A stretch of DNA of 64,000 bases, from contig CM053144.1 of NCBI GenBank assembly GCA_028571685.1, positions 97,432,171-97,496,170 of the forward strand, written 5' to 3'. The translations under genes were made by a program, and so were the position numbers. Shown piece after piece: positions 35,727 through 46,934 of the stretch (position 1 is the first letter of the stretch; the number at the start of each line of letters is the position of its first letter). The notes below the pieces were generated by a model. It was given only the letters and a program-made list of their open reading frames with translations, was not told the origin of the DNA and did no database searches. This DNA comes from Heterohyrax brucei. Taxonomy: Eukaryota; Chordata; Mammalia; Hyracoidea; Procaviidae.

Positions 35727-36365
35727 AAGCATTTGGAGGTATAGAAGCAGAGCAGAATCACAGCTTAGATAATATAAATATTGAAGAGATTGGACTGATC
35801 AGTCTTCTTATTGACCTTTTATGAAGGGGGGTGGCTAAAGCAGGAATAGCAAGTGAAAGTCTATAAAGGAAGGAAAGGTTAGGAAGCGGGGACGCTAAGA
35901 CTGTAGTAGAATGGAGAATGGTTGGAGTAAACGGAGGACTGAAATGTAAATGAGTAATTTAATTTAGTGATTCTGTTCACCTAGTGGGCTCTTCAGAATA
36001 TAAAAAGCCTCAATACTACCCCAGATTTGAAGATGAGACCAGGCACAGATATCTTTAAAAGGCTCACTGGACGAGTATGATATATACTTCTCGTCACAAA
36101 CTGATAAATGAATTCATGTGTGTTTTTCTCTGCCCCAAGAATCTGTCAAATTTGTGAACCTACTGTTTGAATCTTAGTACACTTAATGTGCATTTGTGTG
36201 CAGTTTCCTTGTGCATATTTTTCTCGTGCTGGTTTTAGTTCTAGGAACATGTTTCTGTTACTTGTCAAGTGCAATAAAAAACTTATTAATTAGTGATACT
36301 CTGCAAAACCAATTTTGAGCAAATGAAATGCACTGTAAAAGTTAAAAGGAATTTCTGTAACTTTT
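35727..36365. other. intron upstream of the MEI4 coding exon
   Basis: No repeat confidently recognised. It leads into the polypyrimidine tract of the exon. No promoter-like GC-rich sequence is visible here. Confidence 0.5.
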
Positions 36366-36385
36366 TTTTTCTTCTTAAACCATAG
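36366..36385 (+). other. MEI4: splice acceptor of the MEI4 exon
   Basis: T-rich tract ending in CATAG immediately before exon position 36386, as expected of a U2-type 3' splice site. Confidence 0.85.
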
Positions 36386-36631
36386 GAACAAAAGTCAGGA
36401 TGGATGTTCAAGCGTGGTATTTGAGAACTTCAAAGTTGGCCCTGGCCTTGGCAATTATCCGCTCCAAGCCGGCAGACAAAAGTAGCAGAGAATACACAGA
36501 ATACCTTGCAGGAGTGGTGTCTGGGCAGGATTCTAAGTGGAGATCAAAAGTCGAAGCCTTAGAAACTGAAGTTCTGCAATTACGTCAGAAACTTCTTCTG
36601 AACAGGATTTGTTCAGGATCTTTTATAAAAG
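36386..36631 (+). CDS. MEI4: MEI4 start-codon exon (first 77 codons)
   Basis: MEI4 works with REC114 and IHO1 on meiotic chromosome axes to permit SPO11-type double-strand breaks; the N-terminal helices of MEI4 are known to bind the REC114 C-terminal dimer. Fourteen bases of 5' UTR (36386-36399) precede ATG at 36400. The reading frame begins MDVQAWYLRTSKLALALAII, followed by RSKPADKSSREYTEYLAG; this matches mammalian MEI4 N-termini from memory almost residue for residue. Residues about 45-70 (SKWRSKVEALETEVLQLRQK) form a heptad-like coiled coil. The exon ends after codon 77 plus one base (phase 1) at a strong donor. There is no stop or frameshift, and no other coding exon of the usual roughly 385-residue protein was recognised in the window, so the adjoining introns are long (at least 27 kb downstream). 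Confidence 0.93.
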
Positions 36632-36640
36632 GTAAGTATG
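36632..36640 (+). other. MEI4: splice donor of the MEI4 exon
   Basis: GTAAGTATG directly after AAAAG at the exon end, a near-perfect match to the U1 consensus. Reading through gives only 14 more codons before a stop, which supports splicing here. Confidence 0.9.
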
Positions 36641-37570
36641 TGAAATTGCTGTTTGTTAATATGCTACCTGTTTGATTCAGCTTCTCGGTTAGGAATTCAT
36701 TACTAAAACACCAAATTGTTTAATTTCCTTGAAAATTACATTTATTCTTCTTGTCCTATACATTTTTCCCCTTTACTTCTAGTCATTTGTGAAAGTTATT
36801 GTTACTTTGTAATGAATGGGGCTATGTTAGATTGGGATGAAGTTGGAGAAAGAATGTAAATGTGAAGACAAAAATATTTGAAGCTCACTAGAGAAATGCA
36901 TTGTAAAATCTCATTGTTCAAACTTGTTATTTTACTGTGCATTTTTGTTTTGATTTTATATGAATTAATTCATCCAGTAGTAATATATCAATTACCAGCA
37001 ATGGGCCAGGCATGCGGTAGTTTATAAGAACCCCAAAACACATAAGCTGAGGTGTTGTCCTTGCTGTGAAGTACCTAGTCTTCTATTAGGAAAAACAGAC
37101 CTATAAGTAATCAATCCGGTTTTGATAAATAACTGCAGTAGAGATATTGAAAAAATACAGAGGAGGAAGCCATTCGTTGTGCCTCTTGCTGGGAGGCTTC
37201 TTGGCTCTGGCCCTCAAAAGTCTGTCCAAAGTAGGATGGTCACAGAGCATCCACCAAGAAGCAGGAACATGAGGAAAAAAACACAGGAGCAGAGGATGTA
37301 TGTCCCATTCAGGTCCCTGCTAGTGCTGTATTTCAGAGTAACCCAGCTTGCATTGTATATGCCACCAGAGTGGCCAAATAATCATAACTTAGTGAAGAGA
37401 CATGTGGTACAGATGTGGTAGAGAGAAAGAAATAAAGGTAAGTTGTGACTAAATTCAAAATAATATTGAATGTCATCCTTAGGGATATTCTTCATCAGTA
37501 AGTTGACCATAAAATTTATTGTCTTCACTGGGACCCATGTGAGAGTAAAAAGCGTTCTGTTAATAATTAT
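36641..37570. other. MEI4 intron, no further exon seen
   Basis: The text near 36985-37140 (AATGGGCCAGGCATGCGGTA, CTTGCTGTGAAGTACCTAGT) resembles an ancient LINE-like repeat commonly seen in mammals. A 99-codon frame at 37122-37421 has no known domain. Confidence 0.4.
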
Positions 37571-37728
37571 GAGCCCTAGTGGTACAGTGGTAAAGAGCTT
37601 GTCTGCTAACCAAAAGGTTGGCAGTTTAAATCCATCAGCCGTTCCTTGGAAACCCTGTGAGACAGTTCCACTCTATTTTATTGGGTTGCTATGAGTTGGA
37701 ATCAGCTTGATGATACTTAACAACAACA
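37571..37728 (+). mobile_element. AfroSINE, full length
   Basis: GAGCCCTAGTGGTACAGTGG through GAGTTGGAATCAGCTTGATG with the tail ATACTTAACAACAACA, which closely matches the end of the RTE LINE at 43480-43503. Confidence 0.9.
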
Positions 37729-37879
37729 TTGGTTTTTGCCTATTGAACTAGGACTCACTCAAGCAAAGTGGAACATAAGGTCACCTGTTCCTCAGGAATC
37801 ACTGAACTGTTTTGAAGCTGAGGATTGATACCCATATTGTAATTAAGAAATATAATTCTGGTGATCTTTTAAAAATGTG

Positions 37880-38337
37880 TGTCAGCTCATGTTGCTTCTT
37901 TGCATAAACCCCTTGCTTGGTTCTTGTTACATTCTGACTGCAACCCAAAGCAGCATGGATGGTTTTACCACCACTCAGCTCTCCTGCTGCATCTTATCTG
38001 CTATCTCCCTTCTCTTGTTCACTAGCTTCATCTACCCTGGCCTTTCCTCAGGTCACTGAAGGCTTGTTCTCACTTTGGATGTTTGTTACATTCTTCTCTC
38101 TGGCTTTTTGGGTGGCTGACAGCTGGCCACTTCCTTTCCTAAAGATCTTATTCCAATAATACCTTCTCAGTGAGTTCTTCCTGACCATACTGCCTGTATA
38201 GTAAATGTCACCAGTTGTTTTTCACTCAAGCACCCCCTATAGATCCCTTCTTTACTTGTTTGTGTGGTTGCTACCCTATCTCCTGCCTTTGTGTAGTCTG
38301 AGTTCACTGAGGAAAAGGCCTTTGATTTTCTCAGCAT
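37880..38337 (+). mobile_element. L2 LINE 3' region, first part
   Basis: Follows the L2 3' order: GCAGCATGGATGGTTT, TCATCTACCCTGGCCTTTCC, CTTCTCAGTGAGTTCTTCCT and GAGGAAAAGGCCTTTGATTT. Two SINEs interrupt it; its last pieces are at 38546-38567 and 38751-38790. Confidence 0.6.
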
Positions 38338-38545
38338 TCGTGGCTCAGTCATTAAGTGCTTCGTCACTAGTTGTCAGCTTGGAGGTTTGAACACACCTAG
38401 AGGCTCCACCAGAGGAAAGACCTAGAAGTGTGTTCTTACAAAGGTCACACACAGCTCAGAAACCCATGGGGCTGTTCTTTTCTGTTACAGTGGGTAACTG
38501 TGAGTCAGAACCAGCTAAATGATACCTAAAGACAGCAAGAATATC
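38338..38545 (+). mobile_element. AfroSINE long-type copy in L2
   Basis: CTCAGTCATTAAGTGCTTCG head, CTTGGAGGTTTGAACACACC, GAAAGACCTAGAAGTGTG extra segment and GAGTCAGAACCAGCTAAATG tail. Confidence 0.82.
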
Positions 38546-38580
38546 TACTCAGTGCCGAGTCTGAAGGCTGACATACAGAA

Positions 38581-38737
38581 AACCCTTTGCTGTCGAGTCA
38601 GTGCCAACTCATAGTGACCAAATAGGGCCTGATAGTAGAACTGCCCCGTAGAATTTCCAAGGAGCTTCTGGCAGATTTGAACTGCTGACATTTTGGTTAG
38701 CAACGGTAGCACTTAACCGCTATGCCACCAGGGTTTC
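38581..38737 (-). mobile_element. AfroSINE, full length, in L2
   Basis: AACCCTTTGCTGTCGAGTCA to CCGCTATGCCACCAGGGTTT. CTGACATAYAGAA is duplicated at 38568-38580 and 38738-38750. Confidence 0.92.
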
Positions 38738-38750
38738 CTGACATATAGAA

Positions 38751-38790
38751 GGTGCTCAGTAAACACTGAATGGAAGTGGAATGCAGAGGA
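38751..38790 (+). mobile_element. L2 LINE 3' terminus, last part
   Basis: GGTGCTCAGTAAACACTGAA is the usual L2 end (GGTGCTCAATAAATATTTGT-like), resuming after the SINE. Confidence 0.6.
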
Positions 38791-39070
38791 TGATTTGGGT
38801 ATAGCAAATGAGAGTGAGGAAACCAGTTTTAAAATCTTTTACGATAGCTCATATGAGGAATGATGAGCTGAGGTCTAGAATTGTGAAAACAGAAAGGAGC
38901 AGCGATATTAGTGAATGATTTCAGAAACTTATGATTTCAGAGTGGTGAAGGAAGATAAAAGTATTTAGGATGGTTGAAGTTTCTAGCTGAGTTTATAGCA
39001 TTAGTAGTGATGTTTTGATACAGGTAGTGAACACAAAAATTAAGTTCAGGCTTTTCTAAATAGTAGGTTA

Positions 39071-39270
39071 AAAATCAGCTTCTATGAAATCAATTCCAAC
39101 TCATATGACCTGTGAGTGTAAGAGTAGAAGTTGCTCAGCAGTGTTTTCGGTGGCTGATATCTTGGAAGTTGGTTGCCACGTTTTTCTTCTGAGGTGCCTC
39201 TGGTGAACTTGAACCTCCAACCTTTCAGTTTCCTGCTGAGCACATTAACTGTACCACCGAGAGACTCCTG
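39071..39270 (-). mobile_element. AfroSINE long-type copy
   Basis: GAAATCAATTCCAACTCATA, the extra segment around GGTGGCTGATATCTTGGAAG, CTTGAACCTCCAACCTTTCA and ACCACCGAGAGACTCC. Confidence 0.8.
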
Positions 39271-40599
39271 AGTGTAGGGGATGAACAGATTGAAGATACA
39301 GATTTAGGATTCATTAGTGTCTAAGTAATAGTTGAAATTACACCTGTAGATGAGATACACAAGGAAAATGGAACTGATGGGGGAATCCCCTGCAGATGCC
39401 AACGTTCAAAGTTTGAACAGCATAAGAGGAGCCGTTGTAAAGAATGACTGTGGTATTATGAGTGTGCAAGTATAGTAGGTAATAAGGCGCTATCTTTAAT
39501 TTTGAGAATTATCAGGACAACCTGCTAATCTAATACCTAGATGTTACTAAGATCCTATTACTATGTGAGTAAAAATGACATTACAATATTTATAGCTGCA
39601 TTTTAGTTTCTTTAAAGTCTTTCTAGGTAGTAGGCTGTTAGAATATACCTAGAGAGTGGCAAACGTGATCATTTTTTCTTAATTTTTCTTCAGTGCTTTT
39701 ATTCAGTTGACACAGTTAAAAATAACTAGTAAGCTTAAACTATCGTAAACATCCATGGTATCAAAACCTGATGTTTACCATCCAGTGTGTACTTATAACA
39801 CTGATATAATGGTGTGTTTATTTGCTCATGCTGTGAGTGTACCTAACAGTGACTGAGTAAGAACTTGTTCTTATACCGAAGCACTTTAACTTACAGGACC
39901 TGAGAGAGATTTTCAAAAATATAATTAAAATCAGTTTTACTCACAGCAGGAGTTGTAGGTAAAACATTTTGGATGTTTGGAATTAATCTGTTTCTGTCTG
40001 TTAGCCTAAATTTCCAAAATGAGGAATAAATGAATAGATTTAGGTAAATGGAGTAACCATTAAATAGGAGAGGAAACAAAAGAGAGGTTGTCAGATGGAT
40101 AGGAAAATAAGGAAATGAAAACACAGCAGTTCATTTGAAGATACACTTCTTGAAAAGACTAATGCCTGTCTTGTTCTAAGGAAATTCCATGCCTGGAAAT
40201 CAAAACCGTATTACAGATATATTTTATTGTTAAACACCTTTTTTCTGGGATTTTCGGGGTTGCTTTCCTTACATAAGCACTCTCGAATGTTAAGGGATAG
40301 CGGGCCCTACGTAAATGTTCAGTGGACTGCGTCTTGACAGATCAAGAGGCTGGGGAACTTGATTTACAACACTGACTCTCCATTGTAGCAGCTGTACAAT
40401 CCTGAATTAAATAAAGCATAGCTGAAACTGCAAAGTAAACAAAGTATGATATGGGTTATGCAGCATTTTAATAACTCATCTATTCATTTTGATTTTTCTA
40501 CAACTTCTTGAAAAATGAATGAATGTATATCCTTATTTATTATGAGACTAAGTTGTAAAGAGAAAGGACAATTAGAATTTACTCTTGAAACGTTGATGT
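39271..40599. other. MEI4 intron, no exon seen
   Basis: No recognised repeat, RNA gene or exon with coding similarity. Confidence 0.45.
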
Positions 40600-40662
40600 A
40601 TTACTATTTCACTTAAATTCTCACACATTTTGGGGGGGAACATAGTTCAATCCATGACAGTC
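40600..40662 (-). mobile_element. MaLR LTR edge fragment
   Basis: CACACATTTTGGGGGGGAAC and AGTTCAATCCATGACAG match the 5' edge of the MaLR LTRs here, seen on the complement. The remainder is not evident. Confidence 0.4.
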
Positions 40663-40887
40663 ACTTAACTAATACTCGGCTCCCTTCTTCCTTACTAGAA
40701 TACTCCAGTTTTGTTTGGGCCCCAGTGTACTCATCATCAGTGGACTAATCAATGAAAAGGTTTGAATGTGTTCTGCCAGTCTTGTTTTAAGACTGGGCAG
40801 GGGCCTAATTCTGACAAATGAAAGATAAAAAGCAGTCATCTGAGCTTTTAGTCAAGATTTGCCTCCTAGTTGAGGCACATGAAAAAA

Positions 40888-40920
40888 GCCAATCCAAGTG
40901 CCGTCGAGTCGGATCTGACT
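40888..40920 (-). mobile_element. AfroSINE 3'-tail micro-insertion (33 bp)
   Basis: GCCAATCCAAGTGCCGTCGA then GTCGGATCTGACT. The flanks share CATGA plus an A run (40878-40887 and 40921-40930). Confidence 0.75.
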
Positions 40921-40930
40921 CATGAGAAAA

Positions 40931-42629
40931 AGAAATTTCAAAATTACTTACCTCAGTCCCTTGTCATGTGCAGAGTTGATGTTTAGAACTGTTGTAGCCA
41001 TTTCACAACTACAAGGCCATATTAAAAAGTTAAATCCAGTATGCTAAGAGTGCTGAAGGAGAAGGATTAGCAGCACACGGCTGCTTACTGACATTACTCA
41101 GCAGCCAGAGCAACTCTAGGGTTACTTTATTACAGTTTTTAAAAAAGTAAACATTTTTAACCCATCTTTATGTTCTGTTATATCTGAAACATAAGTAACT
41201 TAGTGGGTTGGATTATGCAATGAATTAACAACTCTTTCTCTCCAAAGCATCTTCTTGAAGTACAGCTAAGAAGCAGAGGGAGAAAAAAAAATATGTTCTT
41301 TAATCTAGATAACTTCCTGTTAAACGTAACCTCATAATGTTGACCAAGGATTATTCTGGTCTGGGTGGGTGGATGAAGAAGAGCCGAGAGACTGGTCCAG
41401 AAGATGTTAGCAGCTGTAGAGCAGGACATGAAGTGGGGGTGGTGACAGAAGAAGGGCCTTGTTCATGGGAAAAAGGGCACAATAAGCAGATTTAGAATTA
41501 AAGTTTTGATTTACATTTGTGGGTGGGTGGTGGGGCAGGGAGTCAGTGGGGAGCTGGACAGTTGCCATTTGACATTTTGACATTCATAAAAAGAAAATAA
41601 ATGGATGAGATGTCAAGTGTGTGTTATTTCCTCCCCAATTTCTAGTACTCATTATATTCATACATGATAGATAAGCTACTGGATGAGCACCTAGCCAAAC
41701 TGAGAAGAAGGTTAGGGAAAATCAAGTCAAATTAAATCATCGATTTACATATTTAGTTAATAAATACTTTTGATAATAAGGGTGCTTGTGTAGTGTGCTG
41801 GTGTGTGTGTGCATGCACAGAGCATCACGATTAGTTTAGGTTGAACTTTGTTCTTCCAAAAGTGTTTGCCCCTGGGAAACTACCAACCCAACCAGGTGGC
41901 TATAAGACCTTTCCTCTCCTCCCAGCTGACACTGCTAAACTAGCCCTCCATCTGCACTCTCTCTACTTTCCTGTAGATTGTTCTGATGGTACCATGAATC
42001 CCAGAGTATCATTGCTGTTCATAGCCCCTGCCTCTCATCTTGTATAAGTTGGAAGGGATGGGCTAAATTGGTGATAAATAAGGGACAGAACAGGAACTGA
42101 ATATCAAAGTTGCCTCAGATGTATACCACCAAACCAAGGTGGAGCTTTTTTTCCCCTGCTGTGACTGCTCCTTCCCTCGTCACAGCTGTGTAACCTCTGT
42201 CTCATCTTTCTTCTCACATATTCGTAGACCACCTACTGAGGAAATACTGCAAATAAATGACTTATAGGTAAGACTGTGGAGCTCAATATTTTTAAGTTGG
42301 GGAATTTATACTTTTACAAATTCTGGAAAATGAATGCATGTACCTTTCCTTCTTAGTTTTTGTGTAAGCTCCCATAATATAGATGCTCACATATATTCAT
42401 GATGGAAATTTGTTCAAAATTGCAGGTGATTTAAAACATACATGTATAATGTACATGAACATTACAGAAGATACTCTTAGTTTAATATAAATTTTAATCA
42501 AAGTCTCTAAAATAATATAGTGTGTAATTATATGTTAGACATCTTTTACTCATATAAAATTGAATTTTCCGTGTAAAATGCAGCAATTACTGAGCTATAG
42601 CAATAATAGCACACTTAAGTAAAGTTTTG
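40931..42629. other. MEI4 intron, no exon seen
   Basis: Unique AT-rich sequence with short GT repeats near 41800. Open frames of 83 and 68 codons lack domains and splice context. Confidence 0.45.
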
Positions 42630-43500
42630 CTGAAGATGATTTAAAAGTTGTTGCAGCAGTACATCAATATGGAACTGCAAGAAATTCAAGACTTAGTAAC
42701 AACCTGTGATACACAGATAACATAACCTTGTTTGTGAAAAGAGAGCACTTGAAGCACTTGCTGATAAAGGTGAAAGACTACAGCCTTCAGTATGGATTAC
42801 ATCTCAGTGTAAAATAAAAATTCTCACAGCTGGACCAAGAAGCAGCATTATGAGGAACAGGGAAAGTGATTGTTGTCACTGGTTTCTTTTAGTTGGATCT
42901 ACAGTCTATAGTCAACGCAAATGGAAGTGGCAGTCTGAAACTAGTAAGACGTATTGCTTTGGGCAAATCTGCTGCAACAAATCTCTTTCGAATGTTAAAA
43001 AACAAAGATAGCACTTTGAGGACTAAGGTGCACGTGATTCCAGCCATGATATTTTCAGTATACTCATAAATGCTTGTGGAAACTGGACAGTGAATAAGAA
43101 AGACCAGAGAAGAATTGATGCCTTGGAATTATGGTGTTAGTGAAGAATACTGAGTATACCAAGAACTACCGGAAGAAGGAACAAGTCTGTCTTGGAAGAA
43201 ATACAGCCAGAGTGCTGCTTGGAAGGAAGAGTAACAAGACTTAGTCTCATGTACTTTGGACATGTTAGCAGGAGGGACCAGTCCCTGGACAAGTACATCA
43301 TGCTTGGTAAAGTAGATAAGTCAGTGGGAAAAAAGAAAGACCATAGATGATGGGTTGACTCTGTGGTTACAAAATGGGCTGAAACGTAACAGTGATTGTG
43401 AGGATGGTGCAGGACCAGGTAGTGTTTCATTCCGTTGTATGAATGAACTCATAGGGTCACTCAGTAAGTTGGAAAAGACTAGACGGCACCTAACAACAAC
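42630..43500 (+). mobile_element. RTE-class LINE, internally deleted
   Basis: ORF sense is plus. The text jumps near 42691-42695 from GAACTGCAAGAAATTCAAGA to a segment that normally lies several hundred bases further on, an internal deletion. The downstream translation resembles the C-terminal region of RTE/BovB proteins and ends with GTTGGAAAAGACTAGACGGC and ACCTAACAACAACAAA. Frames are broken. Confidence 0.8.
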
Positions 43501-43807
43501 AAACTTGAATTAATCTTGTGATATAGATCATCAGCATGCAAAGAAACTATACATGACAGGAGCTGGCTCTGCTAGGAAAAGTGTGTAGAGATAGGAAACT
43601 AGAAGGTCCAAACAAGGATTGACACTAGGGCTACTGCTGGAAGAAGCAGTAGAGCCCTAGATGATGGGCTTAAGTGAAGGCAGCTGAGCATTCCACAGTA
43701 AGTAACGTTCCCACTGGAAAATGTGCATAGTAATTTCGCTGGGCTGGTGATTCCCAGTATTGTGTGATTGTCTTCTTGTGGGGTAATCCTAATCTCTGTC
43801 TGTGGTT

Positions 43808-43958
43808 AGAACCCTGCTATTGTAGTGGTTAAGTGCTAACCAAAATTTAGCAATTCAGATCTACCAGGTGCTCCGTGGAAACTCTGTGGAGCAGTTCTAC
43901 TTTGTCCTATAGAGTTGCTTTGAGTCAGATTTGACTTGACAGTAGTGGTTTGTATTTT
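43808..43958 (+). mobile_element. AfroSINE
   Basis: GAACCCTGCTATTGTAGTGG through TGAGTCAGATTTGACTTGAC. A few bases of the head region are missing (GTGCTAACCAAAATTTAGC). Confidence 0.85.
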
Positions 43959-43975
43959 TCTGGTCAGTGGTTAAT

Positions 43976-44390
43976 AGACTGGATTTATGTTTAAAAGGAT
44001 TAGGGTGGGATTATAAAACTCTTCTGAAGATCACCTCCCTGCTCCACTGTAAAGAGAGTTTCCCTGGAGTGTGGCTTTAATCCTATGAGAGATAAAAAGA
44101 AAGGGAAGCAAGCAGAAAGGTGGGAACCTCATACCACCAAGAAGGCAACACTGGGAGTAGAGTGCTTCCATCAGACCTGGGGTTCCAGCGCCAAGATGCT
44201 GCCTGACCAAAGAGTGGTGCAGCACAAGGACCTTCCTCCAGAGCCAACAAAGGGAGGAAAACTTCCCCTGGCATGGACATTCTGAGTTTGGACTTAGAGC
44301 CTACTGGGTTGTGTAACAATAAACATTTCTTTTTAAAGCCGTCCATTTGTGGTATTTCTGTTGAGCTCTACCAGAGGACTAAGACAGCTG
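43976..44390 (+). mobile_element. MaLR-type LTR fossil (MLT1-like)
   Basis: Shares CCTCATACCACCAAGAAGGC, CAAGGACCTTCCTCCAGAGC and AATAAACATTTCTTTTTAAA with the complement of the LTR at 10634-11165, and ends near AGAGGACTAAGACAG. No internal region. Confidence 0.7.
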
Positions 44391-44449
44391 TTTACCAGGA
44401 AACTATTTTAGATGTCCACGTAATCCCCAAGTCAGGTCGCATATACTCT

Positions 44450-44830
44450 GTATATCTCTGCAGTGTCTTCACTACTTTCTCAACACCACCTTTTTGGTTT
44501 TGCCTGATTTATCTCAGATTCCGTGTTTCATAGCTGCAGTTCTACCACTTTGCAGTCCAGATTGCAGCACAGCCTCAAGTCTTCTTACGACTTTGGGATA
44601 AAATCCAGAATCTTTGAAAGGTACCACAGAGTTCTCCAGAACTTGGTAGTTGTTTAACTCTTCAGCCCGACTTCTCGTCATCTGTGTCCTTCATGTTTTT
44701 GCACTCTGTCACACTGAATTTTGCAGTTACTTGAATGTACCTGTTCTTCTACAGTTCCAGGTTTCCGCATGTGCTGTTTTCCATTGTGTGTTATGTTCCC
44801 TTCTACTTTTTGTCTGACTGTATTCTCTCT
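44450..44830 (+). mobile_element. L2 LINE fragment
   Basis: GGGATAAAATCCAGAATCTT, ACTCTGTCACACTGAATTTT and TGCTGTTTTCCATTGTGTG follow the L2 order. Diverged. Confidence 0.5.
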
Positions 44831-45069
44831 TCAGATAGGGTTGTTTTTTTTTCTTAAATTGTGCTTTAAGTTTGCAGTTCAAGTTAGCTTCTCATACAGA
44901 AATTAATGCCACGTTGTTGTGTGACCCTAGTTGCTGTCTTTACAATGCCCTTCAGTAAGTTCGCTGTGCAGTGAATAAAACAGATAGATAGATCTGGATG
45001 TAGTTAGCCTAGGAAAATGTATGGAATAACATCAGTCCTGTTATCAAAGAAAGAAGGTAATCAGGTATA

Positions 45070-45185
45070 TATGGTGTGGGCCTGAGAGTTTGCATTTCTG
45101 GAAGCTCCCAGGTGATGCTAATACTGCTGGAATGAGGAGAACAATTTGAGTACCAAGAGTATTTTTTGTTGTTGAGGGCCTTGGC
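45070..45185 (+). mobile_element. MER20-like hAT fragment plus shared flank
   Basis: GAGAGTTTGCATTTCTGGAA and CCCAGGTGATGCTAATACTG are MER20-like. The text continues with GAGTATTTTTTGTTGTTGAG, which also follows the related fragment at 46935-47050. Confidence 0.55.
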
Positions 45186-45824
45186 TCTGAAGAGAAGGAA
45201 AAGAGGTTAGTAGCTGGAGGGGGTACAAAGTGGAAGTTTTGTTTTGCTGTTAAAAATGGGAGACACATTTTGGTGGAAAGAAATTAGCAGGGAGAGAAAA
45301 ACGGAAGACACAGAAGGCATAGGGAATAATAAAGAGATCAAAGATGTCTTAAGGCTTAAAACCTCAAAAGAAGTTGTAATAGAGCACAAGTGAAGGAAGT
45401 GGCCTGGACCTCTAGAAGGGGCAGGCCTTTGTTCTTGTGAGGCTCCTATGAAGTTCCCTGCCCTCCCCTCACTTAATTTCTGACAGCTTTTTAGGGAGCT
45501 GTCCTTTCAACTTCACTCCTGTCCCCCATTTTTATCCCCAACTCACACATAAATCTACCACCTGGTCCACTTTATTTATTTATTTATTTTAAAAAACCTG
45601 ACTTTCGTCCATTTTCATTTTCTTCTTACATTTCTTTCCTATTGCTTCACCTCTTGTTTAAGCAGTCATCCCCAACTTTGGCCTTGATTGTAGATAAGGA
45701 AATATACTCAAGCAGAGCTAAGGAACTTGCCTGAGGTTAAATGGATAGTAAATTGTGCGGTGTATTTTCTATAGAATCCTTATAACAGTACTTTTCCAGA
45801 ACCTTATGGTGTTTCCTTAAACCT
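45186..45824. other. MEI4 intron with a weak MIR relic
   Basis: A (TTTA)n tract at 45572-45590 and a MIR-like stretch at about 45690-45760 (GATAAGGAAATATACTCAAG, AAGGAACTTGCCTGAGGTTA). No exon. Confidence 0.45.
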
Positions 45825-46010
45825 GTAGTTCTTAAAATGTGGTGCTGAAATCAGCATCACCTGGGAACTTGTTAGAAATGCAAATTATCAGGGCCCTTTC
45901 CCCACTAAACTAGGAATAGGAACTCTGGGAGTTGGCCCAGCTAGTTAATGCTTAGCAGCCCTGCAGGTGATTCTGATGTGGGCTGAAGCTTGAGAACCAT
46001 TGGTTCAGGG
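45825..46010 (+). mobile_element. MER20-like hAT element
   Basis: TGTAGTTCTTAAAATGTGGT, GCATCACCTGGGAACTTGTT, GCAGGTGATTCTGATGTGGG and GAAGCTTGAGAACCATTGGT give both ends and the body of a MER20-type element. Confidence 0.65.
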
Positions 46011-46331
46011 AATATAATAGGACCAGTGCAGAAAAGTGAACCACAGAAAGGCAGTCATTACATATCAAAACACCTGTGTACAATGATCCTAGATGGATTT
46101 GTAGACTAGCCTTCTCAATACTAACTGATGGTATTTGGCCCCCAGGCATTAGAAAATTTATAGTGTTCATATAGTCAGACTGAGCTGAGACAGGTGATAG
46201 AGAAAACAAATACATGGTAATATTAACTCTAATAACCATGTTTGCTACTTTTCCATACTGTACTTAAATATGTATATAAACATAATCGAAGTCCAGGGAA
46301 TGTGTATTATATTTATAGACCCTTGTTCTAG

Positions 46332-46356
46332 CAGATCCAACTCGATGGCACTTGGC
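46332..46356 (+). mobile_element. AfroSINE 3'-tail micro-insertion (25 bp)
   Basis: GATCCAACTCGATGGCACTT then GGC. TGTTCTAG is duplicated at 46324-46331 and 46357-46364. It lies at the broken head of another AfroSINE. Confidence 0.75.
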
Positions 46357-46365
46357 TGTTCTAGG

Positions 46366-46472
46366 TGTCCACTAGGCACCCTTTGGAAACTCTGTGGGGC
46401 ACTTATACTCTGTCCTTTAGGGTTGCTATGCATCAGGATCGACTTAATGGCAATGGGTTTGGGTTTTGGTCT
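46366..46472 (+). mobile_element. AfroSINE, 5'-truncated
   Basis: Starts inside the body (CCACTAGGCACCCTTTGGAA) and runs to GGATCGACTTAATGGCAATG with a GGGTTTTGG tail. Confidence 0.85.
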
Positions 46473-46489
46473 AGATAGGGGAACTCCTC

Positions 46490-46580
46490 TCTTCCCTCCT
46501 TCCTTGCTATGTACCTTCCTCCTGTTCTCTTCCCTCCGTCCCTTCCTCCTTTCCTCTTTCCTTTCATCCCTTCACCCTTC
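46490..46580. repeat. C/T-rich tract
   Basis: Irregular CTTCC/TCCTT run on the plus strand, a candidate for unusual polypurine-polypyrimidine structure. Confidence 0.8.
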
Positions 46581-46934
46581 TGAATAAAGGTCTACATGTT
46601 TCCTGGTAGTACAAGTTATGTCTTTGTATGAGATATAGCCTTTTTTTTTTTTCTTTTTTGGGCCAGGGAAACATCTTTTATCTTGTATCTGTGTCAAGTA
46701 ATTTTAAAGACATAAGGAAATTTGTGTTTTTAGGAAATATACTGTGTATTAGGAAATCAGTAGAGAAATTATGATTATCCTATGCTATCATGCCAAGCCT
46801 TTAAAAAGTGTGTAAAGTAATGGAGCTAAAAAGAAATGTATTGCTGTAAATGAATGTAGTATGTTGCAGGTAAGCCCAACCAAATTTACTGAAAAAAGTT
46901 CCATACAATGCATGTAGAACTATAAACTATAAAG

